Positions 54,711-64,000 of a stretch of 64,000 bases of DNA are shown here, piece after piece. A model generated the notes under the pieces. The model ran no database searches, was not told the DNA's origin, and was given only the letters and a program-made list of their open reading frames with translations. How positions within the stretch are numbered: position 1 is the first letter of the stretch; every line of letters starts with the position of its first letter. This stretch comes from Dictyophora rubrovolvata (taxonomy: Eukaryota; Basidiomycota; Agaricomycetes; Phallales; Phallaceae), in assembly GCA_029959195.1 (NCBI GenBank), contig CP114126.1, positions 744,001 through 808,000 on the forward strand. The letters are read 5' to 3'. A program made the translations under genes and the position numbers.

Positions 54711-56195
54711 GTTGTCTGGGGGGTGAAGCGAAGTGGAACAGGAAGGCCTTCTTATAGGCCTGAGTTGATAACTACTAGCAGATTAAGAATTTCTGCAACA
54801 AGGCCTGCTTCCTGAATTTTCCGGTGAAATTGAGTGATCGGACGCGGGATTTCCGGCTTGGCTCACACAGCAACGGACCACGAAACGTGGAGGAGATTAA
54901 GCTACGAAAAAGAAGCGGCGTACCACGGATGGTTGTCTGATTTATAATAATCTGTCAGTTGATTTCAACGCGCGGAAACTATTTGGGGAAACACAATACT
55001 TTTTTGATGATTACGAGCAATTTTTTCCCTCAAAATGAGTCAACCGCATTGGAGACTCGATGAATGACTGATAATTGTAGGGAAACGACGAGCTCCGTAT
55101 AGGAAAAGTCCGATTCAGGTCATTCTAAATAGAATTACCCCGGTTAGAGACGAATCGGTAAATAAAAGAATGTTTTGTTTTGAATGCGATGATGGCGTAC
55201 AGGTCGCGTCTACGTAGTCCCTCGTGGACAAGATCAGGAACCTAGCACGTTTCGGCTGTTCTCGGCAATCCAATACGCCAATATGGTGAGTAGTAATTGG
55301 CTGAAAATGCGATTAAAGAATGTATCCGCAACACTAAAATTGCGGAAGCAGCTGTGGCGGTGCAAGCTATAACATCTCAGGGACCCGGATCTAAATCTAC
55401 AGCACTTGTGTGTGTGAGGTGATGTGAGATGAGGGGAGGGAAAGCGACGCAAGGACTTAGATATGATATAATATATTACTGTGGTAATATGACTTACAGT
55501 CCAATAGATTCGGGAAATATCTCAATCCGCGTATGCCAGATAAACCTGATCATTCATATTCAGCCAGCACGGTCCCACGATGCTGAGTCTATTGAAAGTT
55601 TTGCGTCGTCCGCGTCAGTGACGACTCGCCGATAATCACCTTGGTCCTCTAAATCAAATGTCGGATTTAGTCTAATGCCGTCCAATGGACAACGCATCTG
55701 TGTATGGTTGAGCCAGGCCGGGCCATGATGAATATGGCCCATAGAGAAGCAGGAGATTCAATGAGCCTGCTACTCCACTGGTGTTTGCCAATTTGCGTGC
55801 AAATAATGATAGAATGGAATAGTGATCGGAGAAGTAACAAGATAAACAATTCCCGTGCAGAATATAATGTATTAATACGGTGGCTGTGCGCGCGGTGCCG
55901 CCACCCAAGGAATTTAGATGAAAAGAGTAATGGGCAATCATTGCTGTGGATTGGAACACATTAAGAAATGTCCGATATCTCGCAAAGAATCTCAAATTCT
56001 GCGCTCGCATTGGCCATATTGGAACTTGATTACAAGTTCCGACGCGGGATGCTGGCAGCGAGCATATTAAGCTTCAATGGAGTGTTTCATTCGGAATCAT
56101 TCCGAGACTTCGATTGAAGGCACCAATCCGGTTCTCCCTTTTTAACACGTGATTGTTTGAAGGCGCTGAAACCTGTTCTCCCCCAAACTTCCATC
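54711..56195. promoter_or_regulatory. Divergent intergenic region between P450 and b5-acyl-CoA dehydrogenase
   Basis: 1,485 bp with both promoters. Near the plus gene lie a perfect 20-nt inverted repeat (56021-56040), a CGG-N7-CCG palindrome (56092-56104) and CACGTG (56147-56152). In the middle, open frames such as minus 55560-55742 and plus 55704-55964 show no recognisable protein and may be relics. Confidence 0.45.
56092..56104. promoter_or_regulatory. CGG-N7-CCG palindrome, candidate Zn2Cys6 factor site
   Basis: TCGGAATCATTCCGA (56091-56105) is a perfect palindrome around one base, 91 bp before the dehydrogenase ATG. Inverted CGG triplets with fixed spacing are the usual target of fungal Zn2Cys6 dimers. 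The factor is unknown. Confidence 0.4.
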
Positions 56196-58388
56196 ATGGC
56201 AAAGCAGTTGAAGGAATATACCTGGGACGAAGTTGCCAAAGTATGTGGCTATGTTAAGATACTTGGCTCTGATATGCCCTGATCATCGTCGTTAGCACAA
56301 CAAACCCGACGATCTAGTACGTAAACCCAACCAGAATATCTTCTTCTCCAGTCGGGGATTGACGTTTGCGTTGCACAGTGGCTAGTAATTGACTCGAAAG
56401 TATACGACGTTTCCAAATTTACAGCGCTACATCCTGGAGGTGCCTATGTTCTCGCCGACCAGAAAGTTGCTGGACAGGATGCGACGGATGCGTTTTTCTC
56501 TTTACACCGACAAGAAGTTCTCCGACGACCACAGTACTCCCGATTGCAAATAGGCTCAATCAAAGGCGAATCCCCTCTGATCAGATACGATCCGGAAGAA
56601 GTGTCGCAAGTTCCATATGCCGAGCCCACTTGGCTGGCTCCAGGTTACTTCAGCCCCTATTATACTCAAAACCATAAGCAGTTCCAAAAGGCTATGCGTA
56701 AATTCTTCACAGAAGTCGTTGCACCCGATGCCCAAGCCTGTGAAGATAATGGAAAGAGGTTATCTCAGGACGTCGTGGACAAAATGGGGTGCGTGATATT
56801 AGACATTCCCATTCCACATTACTTCTAAATTAAGAGCGCACTGTTTTCAGCATATTAAATATTATTGCTATGCGTTTTGGCCCAGGAAAGCATTTGAAAG
56901 GGTTAACGCTCATGGGAGGAATCGTCAAACCAGAAGAATTTGATTATTTCCACGAGGTACGTGTTTCATTGTTTGTCATTGTAGTATATCTAACTTCTTC
57001 TTTTTCCTTCTCTTATCCAGTCCATCGTCCTGTCCGAACTTGGCCGTCTTGGAACACGGGGATATTACGATGGTTTTTTAGCAGGAGATGCCATTGGATT
57101 GCCACCGGTTTTGAACTTTGGATCTCCCGAGATTCGAAAAATGGTCGTTCCAGATGTCTTCCAAGGGAAGAAGTTTATTTGTTTAGCAATTACCGAGGCC
57201 TTTGCCGGGAGTGACGTCAGCGGTCTTCAAACCTATGCTCGTAAAGATGGGAACGAATGGGTCATTAATGGAACTAAAAAGTATTTATTTTTAGCTATCA
57301 TTTCTTCTTCTTCGTACATACAAATACTCTTCTTTCTCAGATGGATTACTAATGGAATGTTCGCTGATTGGTTCACGACTGGTTGTCGAACAGAGGTAAT
57401 GCTTTCTTTCATTGTGGCACGGCTTTGTTCGTTTGTTAAGCTTCTGGTAGACCGGCTTCACTGTTATTTTAATACCTCGGAAGGAAGGGGTCGAGACCCG
57501 ACCCATAAAGACAGGATATTCCTCCACAGCTGGTAAAGATTTTTGTTTCACTCTTAGCGCCGAGAAATCAAGCATGGATCCAATTTAGGCACGGCGTTTA
57601 TTACCTTTGATAACGTTCGGGTTCCTCTGAGCTATACACTTGGCGAAGAAGGTCAAGGAATGAGGGTAATTTTATCAAATTTCAACCATGAGCGTTGGAT
57701 GATGTGCTGCGTGATGATAAGAACACAGCGGTTGATTGTGGAAGAATGCCTAAAGTGAGTTTCCATTCTCTCCAAAGTAATTTCAGTATTAAATCGTGTT
57801 TTAGATGGTCACAACAGCGTATTGTATTCGGTAAACCGTTGAACGCTCAAGCTGTCATTCGGCATAGATTAGCGAACATGATATCGCGTGTTGAAGCGGC
57901 ACAAAATTGGCTGGAGAGCATTACGTACCAGATGAACCATGTAAGCCCTTTATGATATATCGCGGTGGACCGGTCGTACTGATAATTTCTTAGATGGTAA
58001 TTTATTCAAACAATGTAGCAAACACTGCTAATGACATGTCCTTTTTTTCTCAGTCCTATAAAGAACAATCGGACAAACTGGCGGGTCCAATTGGGTTTTT
58101 GAAACAATATGCCACTAGTACTGGACGAGCGACTGCCGCGGACGCGACCCTGATTTTCGGGGGAAGGGCAATTACCACGACCGGAATGGGTAAATTGATT
58201 GAGAATGTACGTGTGAATGAATTGAAAGTTGATTGACAAGGAAAAAAGAATGCACATTCATAAAATCATGTTGACAGTACCATCGCGGATCGCCGTTCGA
58301 TGCTATTCTTGGTGGCGCAGAGGATGTTTTGGGCGATCTGGGAGTTCGCCAGGCGATAAAGAAGATGCCCGATAATACACGTCTTTGA
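56196..58388 (+). CDS. Fusion of cytochrome b5 domain and acyl-CoA dehydrogenase
   Basis: FAD enzyme for the first oxidation step of acyl-CoA breakdown with a fused N-terminal heme domain. N-terminus: MAKQLKEYTWDEVAKHNKPD, WLVIDSKVYDVSKFTALHPGG (quoted in part: YDVSKFTALHPGG), the b5 heme motif, and VAGQDATDAFFSLH for the second His. Then the dehydrogenase: ICLAITEAFAGSDVSGLQTY, NGTKKWITNGMFADW joined over an intron, VRVPLSYTLGEEGQGMR, HERWMMCCVMIRTQR, IVFGKPLNAQAVIRHRLANM, and YHRGSPFDAILGGAEDVLGD with LGVRQAIKKMP at the end. About ten short introns, the first ones giving very small exons. No peroxisomal SKL end (ends NTRL) and no clear mitochondrial presequence. This fusion is known in fungi. 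Confidence 0.9.
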
Positions 58389-58745
58389 ATCTCAGAAACG
58401 CGACCTGTCACGTGATGTCACGTCGACTTGGCGAAGTTGGTGTGGTATTTATTTAATATTCAACGTGTTATGTGACTTTTCCTTTGGTTCATCGGTGCAT
58501 TTGAGGAACTATTAATAATATATCTTTCATTTTGATAACAAAAGGACGTGGAACTTGCAGTGGACACTTATCACCTCAAGAGACTGGGTTACATAATAAT
58601 TTACTATATACCTTTGTCCTTTGGTCCATTCATCATTGCCCCGAAAACACGCCCCACACCGCAGGACACGATTCTCTTAAATGCCCGCACTCGAATCACT
58701 TTTCAGCAGTGAACATATCCCCACTTGACCAGCATTGACATCGAC
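58389..58745. other. Intergenic between dehydrogenase and cyclin gene
   Basis: 357 bp, 3' flank of the dehydrogenase and promoter of the cyclin gene; includes TGACGTCACGTGATG-like alternating ACGTGA motifs near 58410-58425 (CACGTGATGTCACGTC). No gene seen. Confidence 0.4.
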
Positions 58746-60349
58746 ATGTCAATGCACCAGAACATCGCCATGCACACTTCCTCGTCATTTTCGAGCCTCA
58801 TTGCTACTCCCAAACAACCACAGAGACACCCAGCCAGTCTTCTTCCCATGTCTTGTCATGACCCCCGTCTTCTGTCTATTGTTGCCAAACCTATCAGCAG
58901 GGAGTTGGTGAAATGGGTTGCGCGGATGTTCACAGCCCACATCAATGTAGATGAGAATTTTCCCGAGTCGATTCTTCCAACTCCACCACCAACGCCGGAC
59001 AAACCAGTGGTGAATCACGTCTCCGATGATACTAGTACTCCTGTTCTCCCGTCGCTGGAGGACTTTATTACACCGTTGGTTGAGAAATCGAGAGCGCATG
59101 TAGCCACATTATTGTCAACGCTCATTTACTTGGAAAGACTCTGTACCACTCTTCCCAAGCATAAAGGTAAATTGCTTTTGGTTTTCATTTTCTTTGGCCT
59201 TGGCTGATGCCGATTGTCCCGTTTAAAGGTATACCGAGCAGTCGGCACCGAATCTTCCTTGCCACCTTCATTATAGCTGCCAAATATTTGAATGATTGTA
59301 GTCCCACAAACCGCAACTGGTCTGACTTTACTCAATGGTTTCCCATTTCAGAAATCAACGCAATGGAGTTGGAATTATTAAGGCTCTTGGATTACCGTTT
59401 GCGATTCACAGAACAAGAGGCCTGTAGACATTTGGCCCTTTTCTTATCCAGCATGACCGTTCGGCAACCATCGATCTTCAAATTTGACAGCTCGGCTCCC
59501 AGAGGAGGAGTAGGAAAGGACATGCTAACGCCATCCTCTTCCGCTAATGAACTCCCACATCTGACGACACGAACTTGTCCCCACGAGTATCCACTGCTGG
59601 CACATAGGCGTTCACCGCACAAGTTTTCCATGCCCCTTTTGATGGCTGCAAAAAACAACCGCTCGTCGACAAGCCCAAGGCACAACCACTGTCCGCAACA
59701 GGAGCGGGAAATCTTCTCATCGTCAACACCGGAAGCAGTGCCCCTAGTGGCTTATAGTGATTCCAACCTCTGCGGCAATGTACTTGTGCCTCAAATCAAT
59801 GTGGAAAGATCTCGCGGTTTCTCGAACTTGAACGAAATGGTTTCGAAAGTGCCGCCAGTGACATTCCCTTCGCCATCTCAGATGTTATCCCAATTGGAAG
59901 CTGCACCCTTTCATACAACGCCGTTAGAGGCAAACCTGACGACGTCTGGAATTCATATCTCGAATCCTCCTTGTCTCGAATTTCCTCGTCAACCTTCCAT
60001 AGCTCACCTGTCTGACTCCGAGTCACTACCTTTGTACTTGTCCAACCGCAATTCTTTGTCAGAGTTCGACAACCATATTCATCCGGGAGGAGGTGGTCCA
60101 GCTATTAGACATTCAAGTTCAGTTGTCAGGAACCCGTTTGATTCCCTTTTCCGTAAACTCTGGGGTCGTCATGGGGCCGACTCTCCTGTCAGCACTACTA
60201 GCATTAATCACGGTAGACAACCAAGATTGCAACAATATGGTGTATTTCACGAAGAAATCCCTTACCATATTAGTAGGCCTCCTCTCAGGGAATTCTTACG
60301 ATCCGTGGCTAATGCGGATCCGGTATATGAATCTATGGTCATTTGCTGA
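58746..60349 (+). CDS. PHO80/PCL-type cyclin
   Basis: Partner of a Pho85-like cyclin-dependent kinase; such cyclins act in phosphate response, polarity or cell-cycle entry. Seen: ISRELVKWVARMFTAHINVD, FITPLVEKSRAHVATLLSTL, IYLERLCTTLP, then after an intron (59166-59227) IPSSRHRIFLATFIIAAKYL, NDCSPTNRNWSDFTQWF, and ISEINAMELELLRLLDYRLR, the cyclin-box core of the PCL1/2 group. A Ser/Pro-rich C-terminal tail of about 300 residues follows, common in fungal PCL cyclins and a likely site of phosphorylation control. Two exons. Start at 58746 (MSMHQNIAMH) is the first ATG of the frame. Confidence 0.88.
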
Positions 60350-60920
60350 CTGTCATAGCACTGTGAAGAGGGTCTCTGTTTTTTCCTTCATCAGGACAGC
60401 AACTACTACTCCGTTTGATGGCTTATTTTCGGGGTGATTATTTATTTTTCCTTCGTTCCATATCATTATATCTTGTCCTTAAATTTCGACGTCATAGTCG
60501 TATGGCAATTCCACAACATATTCGTTTCGATTTGCCCCTCTATTGATTATTCAAACCAAAGAAACATTTTGTACATGTCGACAAGCAATTTTGTGGATTT
60601 CATTTTTAACTTGTAATGTACTTTTACTTCATGTAACATAGCACACACACCCCGAGCTCCCGTAGTAGATATTGCAATTGCATAAACAGAGACTATTCGA
60701 CTCTCAAGTTTCATTGATGAATGATTTCTAAGACGTCTGGACTAATAAATAATAACGTGTTCAATGTCGATGTCGGCTGGGCTGCATATACCAGACCGAG
60801 ATCCCGGTTTCAGGGCAATCTTGAAGCCGCCTTCCAAAAGGGGTGGGGAGTCACGCTGTCACATAGCTGGTTAGTCCCTCTCTCTACTTACTCCCTGCGT
60901 TAACAAATAACAAATTCAAC
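60350..60920. other. Intergenic between cyclin and trypsin-like gene
   Basis: 571 bp, AT-rich 3' flank then promoter. No gene, RNA or element recognised. Confidence 0.45.
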
Positions 60921-63019
60921 ATGGATCCACCGAGTTAGTCTCATCGTCTGTTCTGACCTGCATTTTCTTTTGAAACTTCTCCGTTCACCTAAGAGGATAT
61001 AGATGCTCCTGGTCCTTCGGGTGAGTCCCTTAGTCTTTTTGCACGTCTATACCACACTTACCATCTCCTTTGTAGACACTTCGGAATTCGTCAAACACGC
61101 GATGGAGACCATGAACCTGCGCCCGGATCTTTTGAGTAACTCCCTTAGTTTATTTCCTCATCTATACCACACTTACTCCGTTTAGAACTGTCTCCTTTCG
61201 TCCTCCAGTGCATGGAATATGTGGGTCAGTATGCGGGCCACCTCAAGAGCCCTGCCTCACCCGCCTCCTCAATGCTGAGCGACGCTTCCCAGCTCTCCGG
61301 ACTCAGCCTCCTCTCGCAAGACAGCGCTACCACCGTTGTCTCCGCTTACGCTGTCGCCGACTACGAGAGGACTACATACTACAACGGAATCACTGACGAG
61401 GGAGATCACCCGGACCTCCTCTACCGTACGGGATCAACCAAATATCCCTGGATCCAGCCCAAGGGCAGATACGCCTATCAGCCTACCAAATCGCTTCGTG
61501 GAGTCTACCGCACCCCGCTCAATGACGTCTGGAGCACTGTCGGTCCCCAAGTTCGCAAACTGGTGAAAAATCGGACGACTCGCTACTCCATTGATCCCGC
61601 TCGCTTCGTCACCCACGGAGAGAACGGGGAGGAGACTCTCGGTCCTGTCGTGATTTGGGTTGGGGTCTATCCCGGCTCTACCTCCGCGGACACCGCCCAC
61701 GAAATATCCCAGAACATCCTTGAGCTTCTCGAGAACAATGGAGTCGAGGACGTTGAAGTAGAGTGGCACGAAGCGGTCTCGTGGAGGGCGGCAGGTCCAG
61801 CCCTTCTGCGCGTTGTCGGTAGTACCAACCCCACCGTCCATGTCCGTCGTCATCTCACTGCTGCTCTCGGAATGCCCATTGCTACCGCTGAGAGGCAGAT
61901 GGATGATGCCCAGGGAAGCGTCGGTTTTTTTTTTCATGAAGGTCGCGACAAGCACGGCAATCCCAGCACCAAGGTCTTCGGTGTTAGCAACCGCCATGTT
62001 CTCCGCGAGAAGAATGAGGGGACGTACGAGTTCAAGGGCGCCGGCGCACCTCGCCAGTATGTTCGAGTTAACGGACTCCGTCGCTTCCAGAGGGGCCTCA
62101 GCGAGATCAAGGCTTCCATTGGTGACCACGGGATGGTCGCCGACCTCTATGTGAGGGAGATCGTTAAGTTGGAGGCGAAGGAGACGAGCGAGGACGAGGA
62201 CGAGGCAGAGGAGGACGCGAGAGAGCTTCGCAAAACGAGAGAGAGATTGAATGAGCGGAAACAGGCCATCGTCGATCTCGAGAAGTTCTACGACGACGTC
62301 AAGACGCAGTGGAGTGATATCGAGCTCCGCAACATCGGCCACGTCCATTACTCACCACCACTCTCCGTCGGCGTCAAGGGTGAGCGGTATACCGAGGATT
62401 GGGGTACGTTCGAACTCGAGGAGGCGAAGTTCAAGGCCCAGTTCAAGGGCAACGTAGTGGATTTGGGTGCGTTTTGACTTACCTTTCTCATATTTACCTC
62501 GTCTAACAAGAACAACCTTTTTCAGGAACCGCGATTACTCCCGAGAAACTTACTGCAATGATGTATCCTCAGGGTGGCGGTAAGATGACTTTTAAGTATC
62601 CCGTGAATCGACAGTTAAGGATCAAGGGTGTCGCCACGCGAGAGCTGCTGGCCAACCCTGATATGTACGATAGCGATGGCCAACCCTGCCTTATCGTCCT
62701 CAAAGACGGTTGCGCTACCGACCTCACCGTTGGACGCTACGCGGGCCTGGAGTCATTCCTTTGCGACGAAGATGGCGTCGAGTCCACTGAACTCGCCATT
62801 TACAACTACGACAAGAAGGCCGGGGCGTTCTCAACCAAGGGAGACTCTGGCTCCCTTATTTTCGACGGCCTCGGTCGCATGGTTGGCCTCCTCCACTCCG
62901 GGAAGTCAAAAGGCGGCTCGGCTAGTGTCCACGTCACGTATGCTACCCCTGCCTGGTGGCTCATTGGTCGCATCAAGGCGAAGTATCCGCACGCTGACTT
63001 GAACCGGACCACCTGGTAA
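60921..63019 (+). CDS. Trypsin-like serine protease-fold protein (agaric family)
   Basis: Large protein of a family that is expanded in Agaricomycetes; most members are uncharacterised. Three tiny 5' exons (MDPP; APGPSG; DTSEFVKHAMETMNLRPDLL) splice in phase at 60935, 61021 and 61136 into the main exon via KLSPFVLQCMEYVGQYAGHL. Catalytic candidates: His in VFGVSNRHVL, Asp in TEDWGTFELEEAKF, and Ser in STKGDSGSLIFDGLGRM, so the triad seems complete. A charged, coiled-coil-like insert (about 62160-62300, TSEDEDEAEEDARELRKTRE) sits between His and Asp. No signal peptide, so probably intracellular. The last intron (62468-62525) joins VVDLG to TAITPEKLTAMM. This gene has strong GC bias at third codon positions compared with its neighbours. 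Confidence 0.8.
61021..61185 (+). repeat. Two consecutive introns with shared sequence
   Basis: Intron 61021-61075 and intron 61136-61185 share TCCCTTAGT after the donor and a 16-nt identical block TCTATACCACACTTAC before the acceptor. They look like copies of one another with a unique coding exon between. Confidence 0.7.
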
Positions 63020-63806
63020 AAGCGAGAACAACATCATCGGTCTTCTGCTCTCCCATTTCCACACTCCTTCTCCTTCTGCGACTCGTTCCCGTTTCCTGGC
63101 GCTCGGTTATCTATTGGTAGATTCGGTTCACCGTGACATGGTTTTCGAGCATTCGGAAAAGTGGCTTGGAGCAAACTCGGCACAAAAGGGGGGGGGGTAG
63201 CCTTTTCGTCCCCCGCGTCTTCCATGATATTTTTTTTCGTGTTTTTGACATAAAAGATCATAGAAGATATTGGAGGGGGGATATATGGGGACCAATTTGG
63301 TTTTGGAGGATTTTGCGGTTCAGTAGTGGAATTAAAGGGAATCAGGTTCACAGGTGCGCAATGTTTCTGTTGGTGGAAATTTTCTTTTCAATTTTCGACC
63401 GCTTCTTCAAGGATTTTAAGTCCTAAAACAGAGGACGGGTCGCGATTGCTGCGAAATTCCTGCAAATCTTGGAAATTCAACCAAATGCGACTTTTCTTTT
63501 TCGCCTGTCAGAAAATTATCATACTTCTTTATCAACCCCAACCAATTGAAATTACCGATCAACGTTTATAACCTATTTCAGTTTTTGCCACAAAGCTCTC
63601 CCTCTCAGACAAGGACTTTCATTGGCTTCTCTTGGTTTCTCTTATTCTCTCGTCCAACCCCCTAGAAGACTTTGTAGTTAGGCGGTCTTCAAAGTTCGTT
63701 TCAAACAAAATTACAACTATAAACTTGTTATAATTCTGTCTCGAACATCCCGTTTCTTTATTAAATTCCATATATCGTCTTTCCGAGAAAAGAGAGAATT
63801 TTGTGT
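63020..63806. other. Convergent intergenic region
   Basis: 787 bp between the convergent trypsin-like and dehydrogenase genes, with a G9 run near 63189 and T-rich stretches. No gene recognised. Confidence 0.45.
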
Positions 63807-64000
63807 TCAGAAAGTTGTAGAGTACAAACCGAGCCGTCCACCATCTGTGATCGAGACATTTCCGTTAACATATGCTCCCGCTCTCGTCGTTAAGTAAAGA
63901 ATAAGGCCAGCCTGGGATGAATAAAATATGTTAGGCATAACATTATCTCTTCTAATGTTTCGGCTTGCTTTTCACTTACCATGTCTTCCGGCATCCCTGG
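63807..64000 (-). CDS. Short-chain dehydrogenase/reductase, C-terminal end (partial)
   Basis: Runs off the right edge. The visible exons, joined across an intron with GTAAGT donor (63980s) and CAG acceptor (63915s), read PGMPEDM then AGLILYLTTRAGAYVNGNVS and ITDGGRLGLYSTTF before the stop at 63807. PEDMAGLILYL..AGAYVNG....DGG is the usual C-terminal signature of SDR enzymes of the fungal Rossmann-fold type. Substrate and cofactor cannot be told because the N-terminal and catalytic parts lie outside. Confidence 0.8.

Noticed and set aside
55560-55964. Opposing 60- and 86-codon frames in the P450/dehydrogenase gap
   Set aside because: No recognisable protein on either strand, and the frames overlap each other; kept only as a note in the intergenic entry.
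61434-62348. 304-codon minus-strand frame opposite the trypsin-like gene
   Set aside because: Shadow of a GC-biased coding exon; the plus strand has the catalytic motifs and proper splicing.

Overview
The window looks like nuclear DNA of a mushroom-forming basidiomycete (Agaricomycete). Nearly every host gene is cut by many short introns of about 50-70 bp with GT..AG ends. The gene set is fungal: Argonaute, ATG15, KCS1, BCY1, an FHA/forkhead factor, YTP1, and a basidiomycete-type trypsin-like protease. The transposon is of the Plavaka (CACTA-like) type known from agarics. The species cannot be named from the sequence.

Layout. 1-11 kb (all minus): casein kinase 2 beta subunit, a large unidentified coiled-coil protein, and an Argonaute. 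11.4-18.3 kb (plus): a multi-pass membrane protein with a Ser-rich tail, ATG15 lipase, and glutamate 5-kinase. 18.6-22.5 kb (minus): inositol hexakisphosphate kinase KCS1. 22.5-25.4 kb is a gene-poor stretch. 25.4-28.7 kb: the tiny respiratory gene QCR9 and mitoribosomal uS11m, fired divergently from only 85 bp, followed by an FHL1-like FHA/forkhead regulator. 28.9-30.7 kb: a decayed cytochrome P450. 31.4-32.5 kb: a METTL21-type protein methyltransferase.

32.8-43.3 kb is the accessory island. A decayed Plavaka-type DNA transposon of about 9.5 kb has inverted ends. Its transposase gene is split by a block of about 2.3 kb that carries two unknown single-exon genes on the opposite strand. An LTR-like fossil lies in its 5' part and two plus-strand accessory genes follow the transposase. 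Directly next to its right end sits a foldback element of about 0.97 kb whose long arms each contain a tRNA-Val-like relic.

43.5-64 kb returns to host genes: a mucin-like single-pass membrane protein, the PKA regulatory subunit, a YTP1-like membrane protein, COQ2, an intron-containing tRNA-Ala(UGC), an apparently intact P450, a cytochrome b5/acyl-CoA dehydrogenase fusion, a PHO80/PCL-type cyclin, a trypsin-like protein, and the 3' end of a short-chain dehydrogenase running off the window.

Several host genes share themes but no true cluster is visible. BCY1, KCS1, the PCL-type cyclin, FHL1 and ATG15 all belong to nutrient signalling and starvation response. QCR9, uS11m and COQ2 serve mitochondrial respiration. 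The most novel material is the two-gene minus-strand island inside the transposase and the tRNA-bearing foldback element.
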